Below are positions 46,496-58,200 of a stretch of 64,000 nucleotides of DNA, piece by piece. The DNA comes from Aptenodytes patagonicus. Lineage: Eukaryota > Chordata > Aves > Sphenisciformes > Spheniscidae. How positions within the stretch are numbered: position 1 is the stretch's first letter; each line of letters opens with the position of its first letter. The position numbers were made by a program, and so were the translations under genes. Location of the stretch: contig NC_134982.1 in assembly GCF_965638725.1 (NCBI RefSeq), positions 79,746,155 to 79,810,154 of the forward strand, written 5' to 3'. Under the pieces are notes generated by a model. It saw nothing but the letters and a program-made list of their open reading frames with translations. It did no database searches and had not been told where the DNA came from.

Positions 46496-48580
46496 CTAAA
46501 CCATGTCCCTAAGTGCCTCAGCTACACGTCTTTTAAATACCTCCAGGGATGGGGACTCCACCACTTCCCTGGGCAGCCTGTTCCAATGTTTCACCACTCT
46601 TTCAGGAAAGACATTTTTCCTCATGTCCAATCTAAACCTCCCCTGGCGCAACTTGAGGCCATTTCCTCTCGTCCTATCACTAGTTACTTGGGAGAAGAGA
46701 CCGACACCCACCTTGCTACAACCTCCTTTCAGGGAGTTGTAGAGAGCGATGAGGTCTCCCCTCAGCCTCCTTTTCTCCAGACTAAACAGCCCCAGTTCCC
46801 TCAGCTGCTCCTCATAAGACTTGTGCTCCAGACCCCTCACCAGCCTCGTTGCCCTTCTCTGGACACGCTCCAGCACCTCAACGTCCTTCTTGTAGTGAGG
46901 GGCCCAAAACTGAACACAGTATTCGAGGTGCGGCCTCACCAGGGCCGAGTACAGGGGCACGATCACTTCCCTACTCCTGCTGGCCACACTAGTTCTGATA
47001 CAGGCCAGGATGCCATTGGCCTTCTTGGCCGCCTGGGCACACTGCCGGCTCATGCTCAGCCAGCTGTCAACCAGCACCCCCAGGTCCTTTTCCAACAGGC
47101 AGCTTTCCAGCCACTCTTCCCCAAGCCTGTAGTGCTGCATGGGGTTGTTGTGGCCGAAGTGCAGGACCCGGCACTTGGCCTTGTTGAACCTCATACAGTT
47201 GGCCTCGGCCCATCGATCCAGCCTGTCCAGGTCCCTCTGCAGAGCCTTCCTACCCTCGAGCAGATCAACACTCCCACCCAACTTGGTGTCGTCTGCAAAC
47301 TTACTGAGGGTGCACTCGATCCCCTTGTCCAGATCATTGATAAAGATATTGAACAAGACCAGCTCCAAAACTGAGCCCTGGGGAACACTGCTCGTGACCG
47401 GCCGCCAACTGGATTGAACTCCATTCACCACAACTCTCTGGGCCCGGCCGTCCAGCCAGTTTTTGACCCAGCGCAGAGTACACCTGTCTAAGCCGTGAGC
47501 CGCCAGCTTCTCTAGGAGAATGCTGTGGGAGACGGTGTCAAAGGCCTTACTGAAGTCCAGGTAGACCACATCCACAGCCTTTCCCTCATCCACTGGGCGG
47601 GTCACCTGGTCATAGAAGGAGAACAGGTTGGTCAAGCAGGACCTGCCTCTCATGAACCCGTGCTGGCTGGGCCTGATGCCCTGGTTGTCCCGCACATGCC
47701 TTGTGACAGCCCTCAAGATGAACCGCTCCATAATCTTCCCCGGCACCGAGGTCAGGCTGACAGGCCTGTAGTTCCCCGGATCCTCCTTCCGGCCCTTCTT
47801 GTAGATGGGCGTCACTTTGGCAAGCCTCCAGTCGTCCTGGACCTCCCCCGTTAACCAGGACTGCTGATAAATGATGGAAAGCGGCTTGGTGAGCTCCTCC
47901 GCCAGCTCCCTCAGCACTCTCGGGTGGATCCCATCTGGCCCCATAGACTTGTGAGCGTCCAGGTGGCGTAGCAGGTCATTGACTGCTTCCTCTTGGATTA
48001 TGGGGGGTTTATCCTGCTCGCTGCCCCTGTCTTCCAGCTCAGGGGGCTGAATACCCTGAGGATAACTGCTCTGCCTGTTAAAGACTGAGGCAAAGAAGGC
48101 AGTAAGTACCTCAGCCTTTTCCTCATCCTCGGTGGCAATGTTCCCCCCTGCATCCAGTAAAGGATGGAGATTCTCCTTGGCTCTCTTCTTGTCATTAATA
48201 TCTTTGTAAAAACATTTTTTGTTGTCTCTAACGACAGCGGCCAGATTGCGTTCTAGCTGGGCTTTTGCCTTTCTCATTTCCTCTCTGCATGACCTAACGA
48301 GATCCCTGTACTCAAGAGTTGCCTGCCCCTTCTTCCACAAGTGGTAAACTCTCCTTTTTCCCCTGAGTCCCAGCAAGAGCTCCCCGTTCAGCCAGGCCGG
48401 TCGTCTTCCCCGCCCGTTCTTCTTACGGCGTACAGGGACAGCCTGCTCCTGTGCCTTTAAGACCTCCTTCTTGAAGATCGTCCAGCCTTCCTGGACCCCT
48501 TTGCCCTTCAGGACTGTCTCCCAAGGGACTCTCTCAACCAGCGACCTGAACAGGCCAAAGTCCGCCCTCTGGAAGTCCAT
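46496..48580 (-). CDS. CR1 ORF2, reverse transcriptase part (intact)
   Basis: An uninterrupted 694-codon frame running to the normal CR1 C-terminus (...EALRDMV). RT landmarks are [11 protein letters not shown] (about 269-279), LDFSKAFD (341-348, catalytic Asp), SSVPQGSVL (397-405), FADD (428-431, catalytic Asp pair) and [19 protein letters not shown] near the thumb. The position after PQGSVL reads EL; CR1 and related RTs usually have GP there, so activity may be impaired. The true ORF2 begins further upstream at 49293; the methionine at 48580 is internal and lies just past a frameshift. The function is target-primed reverse transcription of the element's own RNA. Confidence 0.9.
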   Translation of the reverse strand: MDFQRADFGLFRSLVERVPWETVLKGKGVQEGWTIFKKEVLKAQEQAVPVRRKKNGRGRRPAWLNGELLLGLRGKRRVYHLWKKGQATLEYRDLVRSCREEMRKAKAQLERNLAAVVRDNKKCFYKDINDKKRAKENLHPLLDAGGNIATEDEEKAEVLTAFFASVFNRQSSYPQGIQPPELEDRGSEQDKPPIIQEEAVNDLLRHLDAHKSMGPDGIHPRVLRELAEELTKPLSIIYQQSWLTGEVQDDWRLAKVTPIYKKGRKEDPGNYRPVSLTSVPGKIMERFILRAVTRHVRDNQGIRPSQHGFMRGRSCLTNLFSFYDQVTRPVDEGKAVDVVYLDFSKAFDTVSHSILLEKLAAHGLDRCTLRWVKNWLDGRAQRVVVNGVQSSWRPVTSSVPQGSVLELVLFNIFINDLDKGIECTLSKFADDTKLGGSVDLLEGRKALQRDLDRLDRWAEANCMRFNKAKCRVLHFGHNNPMQHYRLGEEWLESCLLEKDLGVLVDSWLSMSRQCAQAAKKANGILACIRTSVASRSREVIVPLYSALVRPHLEYCVQFWAPHYKKDVEVLERVQRRATRLVRGLEHKSYEEQLRELGLFSLEKRRLRGDLIALYNSLKGGCSKVGVGLFSQVTSDRTRGNGLKLRQGRFRLDMRKNVFPERVVKHWNRLPREVVESPSLEVFKRRVAEALRDMV

Positions 48581-49293
48581 GGTTGCGGTTTTGCTGCCCC
48601 CCTCCTTACTTCACCAAGAATCGAGAATTCTACCATTTCATGGTCACTAAGCCCAAGACGGCCTCTGACCACCACATCTCCCACTAGTCCTCTGTTAGTA
48701 AACAGCAGATCGAGCGAGGCACCTCCCCTGGTAGGCTCAGTTACCAGCTGTGTCAGGAAGTTGTCTTCCACACACTCCAGGAACCTCCTAGGCTGCTTCC
48801 TCTCTGCCGTGTTGTATTTCCAGCAGACGTCCGGGAAGTTGAAGTCCCCCACGAGAACAAGGGCTAGCGATTGAGAGACTTCTGCCAGCCGCTTGTAGAA
48901 TGCTTCATCTGCCCCTTCATCCTAGTTGGGTGGTCTATAACAGACTCCCAGCAGGATATCTGCCTCGTTGGCCTTCCCCCTCATCCTTACCCATAGACAC
49001 TCAACTGTATCATCATCACAATCGTTGAGCTCTATACAATCAAAACACTCCCTAACACACAGGGCCACCCCACCGCCTCTCCTTCCTTGCCTGTCCCTTC
49101 TGAAGAGTTTATAGCCATCCATTGCAGCACTCCAATCCTGAGAGTCACCCCACCATGTTTCTGTGATGGCGACTAAGTCATATCTCTCCCGCTGCACAAT
49201 GGCTTCCAGCTCCTCCTGTTTGCCACCCATGCTGCGTGCATTGGTGTAGATGTACTTGAGTTGGGCGATCAATTTCGCCCCCAGCATTGGCAT
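48581..49293 (-). pseudogene. CR1 ORF2, endonuclease part (broken)
   Basis: The apurinic/apyrimidinic-type endonuclease of CR1. It starts at the ATG at 49293 with MPMLGAKL. Motifs seen are TNARSMGGKQEE, the catalytic ITETWW, GGGVALCV, then GDFNFPD and SDHEMVEF after a break. One in-frame TAG at 48922-48924 follows CYRPPN. The frame then continues unchanged until a one-base loss in the G run at 48597-48602 shifts it against the RT frame. All catalytic motif segments are still present. Confidence 0.85.
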
Positions 49294-49349
49294 GCCACCC
49301 CTAGGCCCATCTCTAGTGAGCCTGGTTTTATCCCCTTCCCCCTTTGAAC

Positions 49350-50350
49350 CTAGTTTAAAGCCCTCTCAATGAGCCCTGCCAATTCATGAGCAACGATCCT
49401 TTTCCCCCTGTGAGACAGCTGGACTCCATCTGTCGCCAGCGAGCCCGGTGCCGTGTAAACCTCCCCATGATCAAAAAAGCCAAAATTCCACTGATGGCAC
49501 CAGCCCCTGAGCCACGCGTTGATCAGGTGTGTTTTCCTGCTCCTTTCAGTATTCTTCCCTGCCACTGTAGGGATTAAGGAAAACACTGCCTGTGATCCCG
49601 ATCTTCAACCAGTCGCCCCAGTGCCCTGAAGTCCCTTTTGATCACAGAAGGACTCCTCTCTGCAACCTCATCACTGCCAGCCTGTATAACCAACAGCAGG
49701 TAGTAATCAGAAGGCCGTACCAGACCAGGGAGTTTCCTAGTAATGTCTCTGACCCGGGCCCCAGGGAGGCAGCAGACTTCCCTGTGGGATGGGTCCGCTC
49801 GGCATATTGGGCCCTCTGTTCCCCTCAGAAGGGAACCACCTGCGATGATTACCCTCCTTTTTTTCTTAGCAGCGGCAGTCATAATGCGTGGGGCTGACTG
49901 CCTCACCCTAGGCAACCTCCTGGATGAACCTTCGTCTACATCCTCATTTGCCTGGCCCTCAAGTTCCAGGGCCCCATATCTGTTCTGTAAAGGCAAACGG
50001 GAAGGTGAGGGAGGCCGGGCAGGGGTTCGCCTGGCACCCCGAGCAGGGACCCGTTTCCATCCCCCCCCGTCGCTTAGGTCCCCTCTTTCTACCTGGTGGC
50101 AAAAAGGCAGGGGATCCTCTGCTTCTTGTAGAGCTTCCATCTGCTGCCTTTGCCTCAGGGATGGTAGGGTGCGGCTCCACCAATCTATCTCCCTCTCACA
50201 CTCCCTGATACTCCTTAACCTTTCCACTCCCTCCTTCAGCTCTGCCACCAGGCTGAGCAGATCATCCACCTGGTCACACCGCACACAGGTGTTGTCTCTG
50301 CTGCCCTCCGGTACAAGTGACAGGCTCAGGCACTCCCTGCAGCCTGCGAC
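49350..50350 (-). pseudogene. CR1 ORF1 (RNA-binding/esterase protein, frameshifted)
   Basis: The N-terminal part has a CxxC...CxxC pair (GCREC...TCVRC) then a short coiled-coil-like stretch (VDDLLSLVAELKEGVERL). The middle is basic and proline-rich. The C-terminal half resembles the SGNH esterase domain known from CR1 ORF1: block I is VIIAGGSLLRG, and the last block is TDGVQLSHRG before LAGLIERALN and the stop at 49350. A frameshift near 49575-49595 splits the domain. The last block has Gln (codon 49419-49421) where an esterase His is expected. The start codon was not determined. Confidence 0.75.
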
Positions 50351-50400
50351 CTGGACAGCTGAACTGTATGCTTGCGTAACAATTCACAAGGACGTGACAG

Positions 50401-51925
50401 TTAATCTATAAACACCACTACTGGGAATGGCACATTCCTTCTACTGGAGGGGAGCAAGCATCTCAGTGCTCAGAGGAAATGACTGTCAGGAGTTATACAA
50501 AATCAGAGTGGGAGTGGAGGGGAGGAGGAGGGCAATCTTTGTGTCTTGAGTTTGCAGGCTGTGTGGAAAGCTACACAGGTATCCTGAAGCACAGCCATCT
50601 CTTTTTTAGCACTACAATCTGGCTGGCTGCAAGAACTTTCCCTTTTAAACTCTGTTTTAGGGCAAGTCCAAACACTATGTGGTATGCAGTGTATAAAAGA
50701 GCAGCTCAAAGATCAGTTTGAATGCTTATCTAAAGCATGGCAATTAACACAGATATGGAAGAGAATGTACAGAGTAGGAGGGTGCTTTGCAGGAAATGGG
50801 TTTTTCTTTCCTTGTGGAGGAAATGCCAAAGTGTGTAGAGATAAAAGACACGGACACAAAATTAAATAAAAGGTTGTGACTGTCCCCATTTCAGTTACAG
50901 TTTTGCTGTGATGATGTAAAGCTAGTCTGCATGGGATCAACACCTGAGAAAAAATATGTAGAGGGGAGAAAAACTGAGTATAAAGCAAAGGCAGGGAAAA
51001 CACAAGGACTGAAAGCTATGCTGACTTGAAGACCTGATTTGGAGTACATTCAATTCAACAAAAAAGCTCCTTTTGGTTTCAAACATTTTGGTGAAGAACT
51101 AGCTGCACTGAGAATCAATGACTTACCAACAGTTTCTTACTCAGCCAAAGGGTCTCCAGCTGCAAAGAAATGCTGGGGCCAGAAAATGCATTAGCAAATG
51201 TTTTGGTTTTTTTTAACTAGGAGAGGTTTGAATGCAACTTTTAAAAAAATCCCCCGAGGTACTCACCTTTCCAGTTCTGTTACGTGAAGTTTATTTTGTG
51301 CCACAGTACTGTGTAGATACAGACTTAATCAAGCTGGTCAGCTTCCCCATCCCAGCTGCTCTCACGCTTGCTCACAAAGCTGCCACAGCAGCTCACTGGC
51401 TTGCCAAGCTCATTCTGGCAGCTGCAGGGGGGGAAAAAAAAAAAACCATAGGGGAAGCTTTGTTTTTCCTTCCGGAACTCAGATGTTCATTCAGCCTGAA
51501 GTCTTGTAGTGTATTATTAAGCTAGTCCATTGCTCTTGGGCATAGCAGTCCATTATATTGTGATTTGCAACGTGGGGACTGTACCTTTTTTGGCATTTCC
51601 CAGTGGAGACAGCTGCTGTGGAGCTGGGGGGAAGAGATCACCAGCACCTGCACAAAAAGCTTGTGGCTGATTAAGAGATACAAATCTACCTTAAACTGAT
51701 AAATAACACAGGAACCCTGTCAGTCTGATAACGTTTGTAGGCGTTTCCATGTTTTTCTACAAAGATGGGCAGAAATGAAGATATTAAACCCAAAATATTA
51801 ACATTTTAAACTTGCATTATCTAAAATATTACTTCAATCTTAGTTGGAGCTAGGCCTGTGCAGCGTATGTATTTTTATATATTTCACATATGTAAATGTT
51901 ATCTGCATTACAAAAGTTTACGTAC
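50401..51925. other. Intergenic, upstream of RNF20
   Basis: No gene or repeat recognised. Confidence 0.45.
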
Positions 51926-52800
51926 GCTTCATATATACCCACGGAGCACCGGGCAGGCGGGTGTCGGTGGGGACCACCCCAGCCGTTAGGCGACCCCTGG
52001 CCTGCTGGCCGCCCCCGGCGGGAGGCCCAGTCCACGGCGCCCTGCCGGGGCCCGGAGGGGCGTGTGGCGAGGCGGCATCGCCTCCCGCGGCCGCCTGGGG
52101 GGCGGTGGCGGCCATCTCTCGTGCGGGTAAGGGCGCTGGCGTCAGGCGCCTCCGCGGCACCATGGCAACGGCGGCCATGTCGAGCGAGGGCAAGCGGCGG
52201 GGCGAGGAGCGTCCATGACGGGTGAGGGCGAAATGGCCGCCGGAAGGGGCGGTGGCCGATCGCTCCGGCCGCGGGGCGGTGCTGCGTGACGTCTGCTCAG
52301 CCGCACACGGGATTGGACCGCTGGCGGCGGCAGCGACTTCCGGTGGGCCGGAGGAAGGTGGCGGCGGAGGCGGCAGCTGGTTTCGGGGCGCGTATGGGGG
52401 TCTGTGGGGCGGCCGGGCCGGGCCGGGTGTTTGGGGAGGGGCGGGCCGGGCCGGACGTGGGGGTGCGGGGGAAGGGGGGGGGTGTCGGGGGCGGAGGCAC
52501 TGTACACCCGTGGAGGAAGGGACGGGCCTAAGGGACAGTACGTGTGGGGATGTGGTGGGGAGCAGCCATCGGTGTGGGGCTGCCCAGAGGTACGCGCGGG
52601 GCAGCGCGGGTGGGGGGCTCTCGGTGCCCGGGGAGCAGCGCCGGGGTACCCGGAGGTGCGCAGTAGGGGTGTCCAGCTGTGGGCGCGGACGGTGGTTGGT
52701 GGTGTGGGAGGCTCCCGGGTGTGCGTGGGGTCAGTGGCAGGAAGGTGGGGGTCCCCACTGGGCGTGGAAGAGAGGGACAGGCGTTAGGGCACGTCCTTGA
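51926..52800 (+). promoter_or_regulatory. RNF20 CpG-island promoter
   Basis: A CG-dense island without TATA. Seen in order: a YY1-like AAATGGCCGCC beside GGAA (52231-52245), a CRE-like TGACGTCT (52287-52294), an inverted CCAAT (ATTGG, 52312-52316) and an ETS/GABP site ACTTCCGG (52336-52343). Plausible first-exon donors are GTAAGG at 52127, GTGAGG at 52222, GTACGC at 52590 and GTGAGT at 53153. I cannot choose among them. The acceptor of the first coding exon follows at 55164. Confidence 0.65.
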
Positions 52801-55164
52801 GTGTTTGTGGGCATCCGTGAAGTGGGTCCCTACATGTGCTTGGGGAGTCAGTGGCGGTTTGGAGGAGGTTTCGTGCGCTGTGTGGAGAGGAGTCTCTGGT
52901 GGGTGATGTGGAGCTTTATGTACCCTCCGTGGGGCGGTGTCTCTGGGGGAAATCTCTGGGATTTGAATGGGTGGCCACGACAGATTTTTGGGGAGCTTTA
53001 AAGGGCAGTGGATTATACGAAAAAATAATGAAAGTGTAGAGAGTGGCTGGTGTGTGTAGGAGGTTGAATGGTGAGCTTTGAAAGGTTTCTTGACTAGAGG
53101 TGCCACGAGCGTGTGAAAGGGCTCAAACGCAGTTTGTTGGCATGGGTTGTAGGTGAGTGGCTAAGTATTGGGCCTGGGGAAATTTGCTTTTAACAGGTGA
53201 TTGATGGTGGTCAGAGTAGATGGCTTTTGGCCAGTGGTAGGTGTGGGGAGTGCCAGGTGGAGGTGTATTTTGGTCTCTGTGTAAGAGGGTTTTAGCCATA
53301 GAAGGGGGATTAAGACGAAGCTGAGTCCCTGGTAGGGGAGGACAGTCAATCTTTGATGAGTCAGTGTGATTTGTTTGGGGAGAGAAGAATGTGAATAGCC
53401 TGGGACTGAGGGTAAGGTTGAGTTCCTAAAGGAAAGAGAGGGTCTGAGTGGGTCAGGTCCTGGCGTACAGTATGTGAGGAAGTGAGTAGTGGGGAGAGGA
53501 GGTGCTCGAGCTGTGAGGGATGGTATCAAGAGGCAATGGAAGAAATATTTTGTCCGTGGACAAAAATTGTGAAAGGCAATAGTCACTGGTGGCTCACTGG
53601 ACTCACAGATAGCAGATGTTTTTAGTGACAGCTGTTCCGCCCACCCCCTCCAATGGCCTAGTCATTCTAGCTAAGATCAATGCCCACTGAATTCTGTTGA
53701 TAAAAGGAGGAAAATGGTTAAGTGGAAGTTGTCTTTATTTATTTTTTGAGATATATTTAGTACTTATGTGAAAAGACAGGTTACAGGAACACCATGTACT
53801 GTTTCAGTAACTCATTTAGAAATCATCTTTATATTATTTTGCATATGGTGAAGGGCAGCGCCAAGCTAAAATTCTTGTTAAATGATAATATTTGGCAAAG
53901 CAGTGTACCAGCTTAATCTTAAAAATACAGTAGCTTTATTACTTTCAGTAGAACTGCTCAAGTAAAGCAAATACATAAGAACGGGCAGGTTCAGTTTGTA
54001 ACCCTTAGTTTAACTGTAAATGCCATTATAGATTTAAATGGAACGATACAAATCTTACTTGTATGGTCTGCGTTTCATTTACTTCTGGGTTTCATTTAGT
54101 TTAGAGGTAGAGAGAGATCTGCGGATTGAGTTGGCACAGCATCAGTGAATATGGGAGAAGAATGCTGCTTACATCTAATGAAGATCTAATTGGTTTCGTT
54201 TTCCATCACTAGCTGCTGTATTTGTTTTGGAAACCCTTTAAGGAGATATTTGTGATTTTGCTAAATAATATTTTGGGGAACTGCAAGAAATACTGTTCAA
54301 ACATAAGAAAAAAACTGTTTTAATGCTGAGGGTCATCAAGTACTGGGATAGGTTGCCCAGAGACATTGCCAAGTTTCTATCTCTGGAGATACTCAAAAGC
54401 TGACTGGACAAGGGCCTTGGCAATGTGCACTGGCTGACCCTGCTTTATTCAGGAGTACTGAGCAGGTGGTCTCCAGAGATCCCTCCCAGCCTCAACTATT
54501 CTGTGATTCTGTGACTAGTAGTCCAGAGCTTTTCAAATTACATTAACTTTGGGATAAGAACTCTTTAAACATGTCTGTGTCTCTGCTGTTACACAGGAAA
54601 ACTCTTCAAATGGGTCTTTACAAACCTTGGCTCAGAATCGCTGTTCAGTTCCATAGGATTTGTAAGATCACTATGTAAGCTCTTACAGGGCTCATCTTCA
54701 AGGTGTTGCTGCCCTCAACTTTAACTGACTTTGAACATTGATATAACAGGAACAATTTGGTTGGTATGAACTGCACTGGTGCCACATATACACAGTCTCA
54801 GTTGCCTGTTAAAGTCTAACCCAGATCATTTTTGTTAATACAGAGAGAGGTCAAAAAAGCAGAGACTGAACCTGCATGAAGATTTTTTTCCAAAGACCGT
54901 GATAAGGTACAGTGCTTCCATTTTAACATTACAGAACAGTGGATTTTTTCCCCATCAGCTTGCTGTTTGCAGTGCTAATCCTAGTGGTGTCTTTAAAGAC
55001 TTAATGTTTGACCAGTATTTTCCAAAACCTTTTGAGTTATATGGTCTGTACTGTGTCGGGCATCTTGTTGCCATGATGGATCAGTATGTTAAAAACCCTA
55101 AATTGAGTTGATTGTGTGGGTGTGTGTTTGCTGGGTTTTTTTAATAGTGTTCTTTAATGTTCAG
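52801..55164 (+). other. RNF20 intron 1 (bulk)
   Basis: The first ~800 bases continue the extreme G-over-C skew of the island. The rest is ordinary AT-rich intron with one CR1 fragment. It ends in the acceptor TTTAATGTTCAG at 55164. Confidence 0.6.
54296..54518 (+). mobile_element. CR1 LINE 3' fragment in RNF20 intron 1
   Basis: ATAGGTTGCCCAGAGACATT, a central tail, then CAGGTGGTCTCCAGAGATCC and CTGTGATTCTGTGAC. Plus orientation, old and diverged, truncated to about 220 bp. Confidence 0.82.
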
Positions 55165-55206
55165 GAAGAACTTAAAGAAGGTGGGAGTCTATATGCTTCG
55201 GCCACC

Positions 55207-58200
55207 ATGTCTGGAATTGGCAATAAACGGACAGCTGGAGAGCCTGGCCCTTCTGCACCTCCAGAGAAGAAGGCGGGGGTTGAAGATTCAGGGACCACAG
55301 TGGAGACCATTAAGCTTGGTGGTGTTTCTTCAACGGTATGTCTTCCTTGCACACCCCTACTCAACCTCTTGCTTTTTTTCATCTGGGAAAAAAAAAAATC
55401 TCTCTGCCTTCTGTATGAGCCCAGTGATCTGGCTTGTGTGCAATGTGCCCTGACTTGTGCCTCTGCACAGGAGGAGATGGACATCCGGACCCTACAGACC
55501 AAGAACCGGAAACTAGCAGAAATGCTGGACCAGCGGCAAGCCATTGAAGATGAGCTACGGGAGCACATTGAGAAACTGGAGCGTCGGCAGGCCACTGATG
55601 ATGCCTCCCTGCTGATTATCAATCGATACTGGAATCAGGTCAGTAACATGCTTTGTTATTATATATACACACTGTTTTCTTGTCTCTTCTTCTTTTCCAC
55701 TGCACTCCGTTTATTCACATCCATTCTTTGTCTTGTCTTGCCTGTCCCATCATTCAGTTTGATGAAAATATCCGCATCATCCTTAAACGCTTCGACCTGG
55801 ACCAAGGTCTTGGAGACCTTTTGTCTGAAAGAAAAGCACTGGTGGTACCAGAACCTGAACCAGACTCAGACAGTAATCAGGAGCGCAAAGATGAGAGGGA
55901 ACGAGGTGAGGCATCTGCTTGGGGACAGGGGAAAAAATGGATTTCAGCTGTGGACAATGTTAATGTCCCGTTCTAAAGGGTGACAGAGGCTCTCTGTCAT
56001 AGTAAAGACTAGTGATATGTTGCCTGTCAGAGCGCATTTACCTTTTTGCACCTCTTTCTGTTCCCAGGTGAAGGACTGGAGCCAGCATTCTCCTTCCTAG
56101 CCACTCTAGCCAGCAGCACTAGTGAGGAGATAGAATCTCAGCTGCAGGAGCGTGTAGAGTCCTCCCGCCGTGCTGTTGCCCAGATTGTGACGATGTATGA
56201 CAAGCTGCAGGAGAAAGTGGATGTGCTGTCCCACAAGCTGAATAGTGGAGGTATGGTCAAGGTGGCTGATCCCTTGCTGATACTCAAGAATCCTCGTCTA
56301 CCCCCAGCTTAGACATGATTCTGCCTTGTAAGCATTAAGGCCCAGTCCTTCTCGTGCTCATTTATTTTCCAAAATAAATTGGCTTAGCTTTCCAAACTCT
56401 CGATAGCCAAAACTTCTAATAAAGACTAGTACTATATGCTAGAAGTGTATTATAACTGCCTTTAAATTTGAATGCTGAGAACTCTGCCCAGTGTGTTGGG
56501 CTAAGGAAAGGCTTGTTTCAACCAGTAGCGTGTTCATGCAACTGAGAAGTTACAGATTACTGTTAAACCTTATCACCCAGCTGTCCTCAGCTACTGCATA
56601 AAAGGCTTCATGCTTACAAGTGAAGAAGTGAAATCAATATTGCAAACTGATGTTGGACTTCTCACTTGCAATTTAGTAAAAGCTGTAGGAATAACCAGCT
56701 CCTCAGTTTCCATGGAGTTTTGAGCAAAATGGTAGCCATCTAATGTCTCAGTATGCCTAGTGTAGCCATCAGTTTTGAACACAAAGCAGAGTTCTGCAGA
56801 AGAAAGCCAAATTACTAGCTTCTGAAAATTAATGTGGCAGATTCGATTTACACTCAGATGACTCTCTGAAAAACGTCATCAGCTTAAGGTTAGAATTTTA
56901 ATCTTTTGAATGAAATTTTAGGTGGAGTATCAACTCATCCTTGGTTTGCCTTCTGTCCAGAGTGTTCTATATGCTCTGATCAAGGAGCTCTGGCAAGTCT
57001 AGCATTGGTGTGGCAAAGCATTACTGTCCTTAGTTGGCAGTTTTAAACTCCGTAGTAGCATTGGCATTAGTGCAATGTGAGCCTGTACTCAGTTGCTGTA
57101 ATTGTCATCTGGTATGTTAGCTCAAGCCACCTGTTGTAGCAGATTTACGCATGAATTTGATCTGCATTAGGGTGTCACTGGGTTACAAGGACACATTCTG
57201 TGTTGCTGATACTGACACAATTGGAATGATCTCTGACATTAGGGGATGGTAACTGACAGTCAGAAACGTGTGGTATGTTAAACTGCAGAGCCTTTTGCTT
57301 AGTGAATGCAAGTCAAAGCTCTGTGTGGCTGGAGGTCAGACCCTCGGGAACCATCTGCTGGAGAGATACAGTAAGCAGAAGTTAAAACCAGAAATTTCCT
57401 TTTCTGTTTTCTTTTTTCTCTCTTTGCTGTTTAAGAATTAAAAACAATCTTCCTTGATTTCCGTTCATTTCCTTTTCTTTATGCATCTTTCAGATATTTC
57501 ATTGATGGAAGAAGCAGTCCTGGAGCTTAATACCTACCTCTCACATGAAAATGGACGTCTGCAGGAGCTGGCTGATGTTCTTCAGGAGAAGCACCGAATC
57601 ATGTCTCAGGAGGTATAAAAAGGAGAGAGAGAAATCCGCTTTGGGGTCCTGCTTAGAATAATTTGTGGTTACCATAGTTTGGAAAGCAGGTTATTGCCTT
57701 GGAGAGGGACAGGAGCAACACGGTTTGAAAGTTGCCTTCTGAACAAAGGTTATGGAAAGCGTTGTTGTTGTGGAGAACTGTACATAGATTTTCTGTAGTT
57801 CATAGATTCTGTAATTCGGATTGATTTGCTTGTTACATCACTGAATGGAAGAGTATAACCAAACCAGTGAGTTGAATGGATTTAATTTTAAAAGAAAACA
57901 GAGCAGAGGAAGTGGTAAGGTGATGCTAAGGTGGTTGTGTAAACATCTGAGACACTTGGTGTGCCATCCTTGTCATTTCAAATTCCTTGGTTTCTCTGCA
58001 TCATGTATGAAAGTATAATGACACTAATTACAAGATAATCCCAGTCATTAAGGGATCCATGTTATTGGCAGTATTTGTTTCAGAGGTTTCAGTTCCTTTA
58101 AAAACTGTGTTAACGCTGGCCTTGCTCAGTGTTAGACAACCAAGCACTTCAGTGGTCTGTAGAGTAGATGAACATGGATTGAAAAGATTTAAAAAAAAAA

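Larger units (their letters stand above)
46417..50400 (-). mobile_element. Nearly full-length CR1 LINE
   Basis: About 4 kb on the minus strand. It runs from the CR1 3' terminus (plus AGAATCATTGAATCATAAAG at 46417) through ORF2 (endonuclease and reverse transcriptase) to ORF1 with a Cys-motif N-terminus near 50340. The 5' boundary is estimated. Breaks visible: one TAG at 48922-48924 in the endonuclease, a one-base frameshift in a C6/G6 run at 48597-48602, and a frameshift in ORF1 near 49575-49595. The RT part is open throughout. The low damage indicates a fairly recent insertion. It lies between PGAP4 and RNF20 and does not interrupt any exon. Confidence 0.93.

Noticed and set aside
46424-47374. 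A 316-codon plus-strand open frame
   Set aside because: It is the antisense of the CR1 reverse transcriptase and has no independent support.
52528-53586. Minus-strand frames of 192 and 141 codons rich in Pro, Thr and His
   Set aside because: They are a by-product of the strong G skew of the RNF20 sense strand, which removes stop codons from the other strand.
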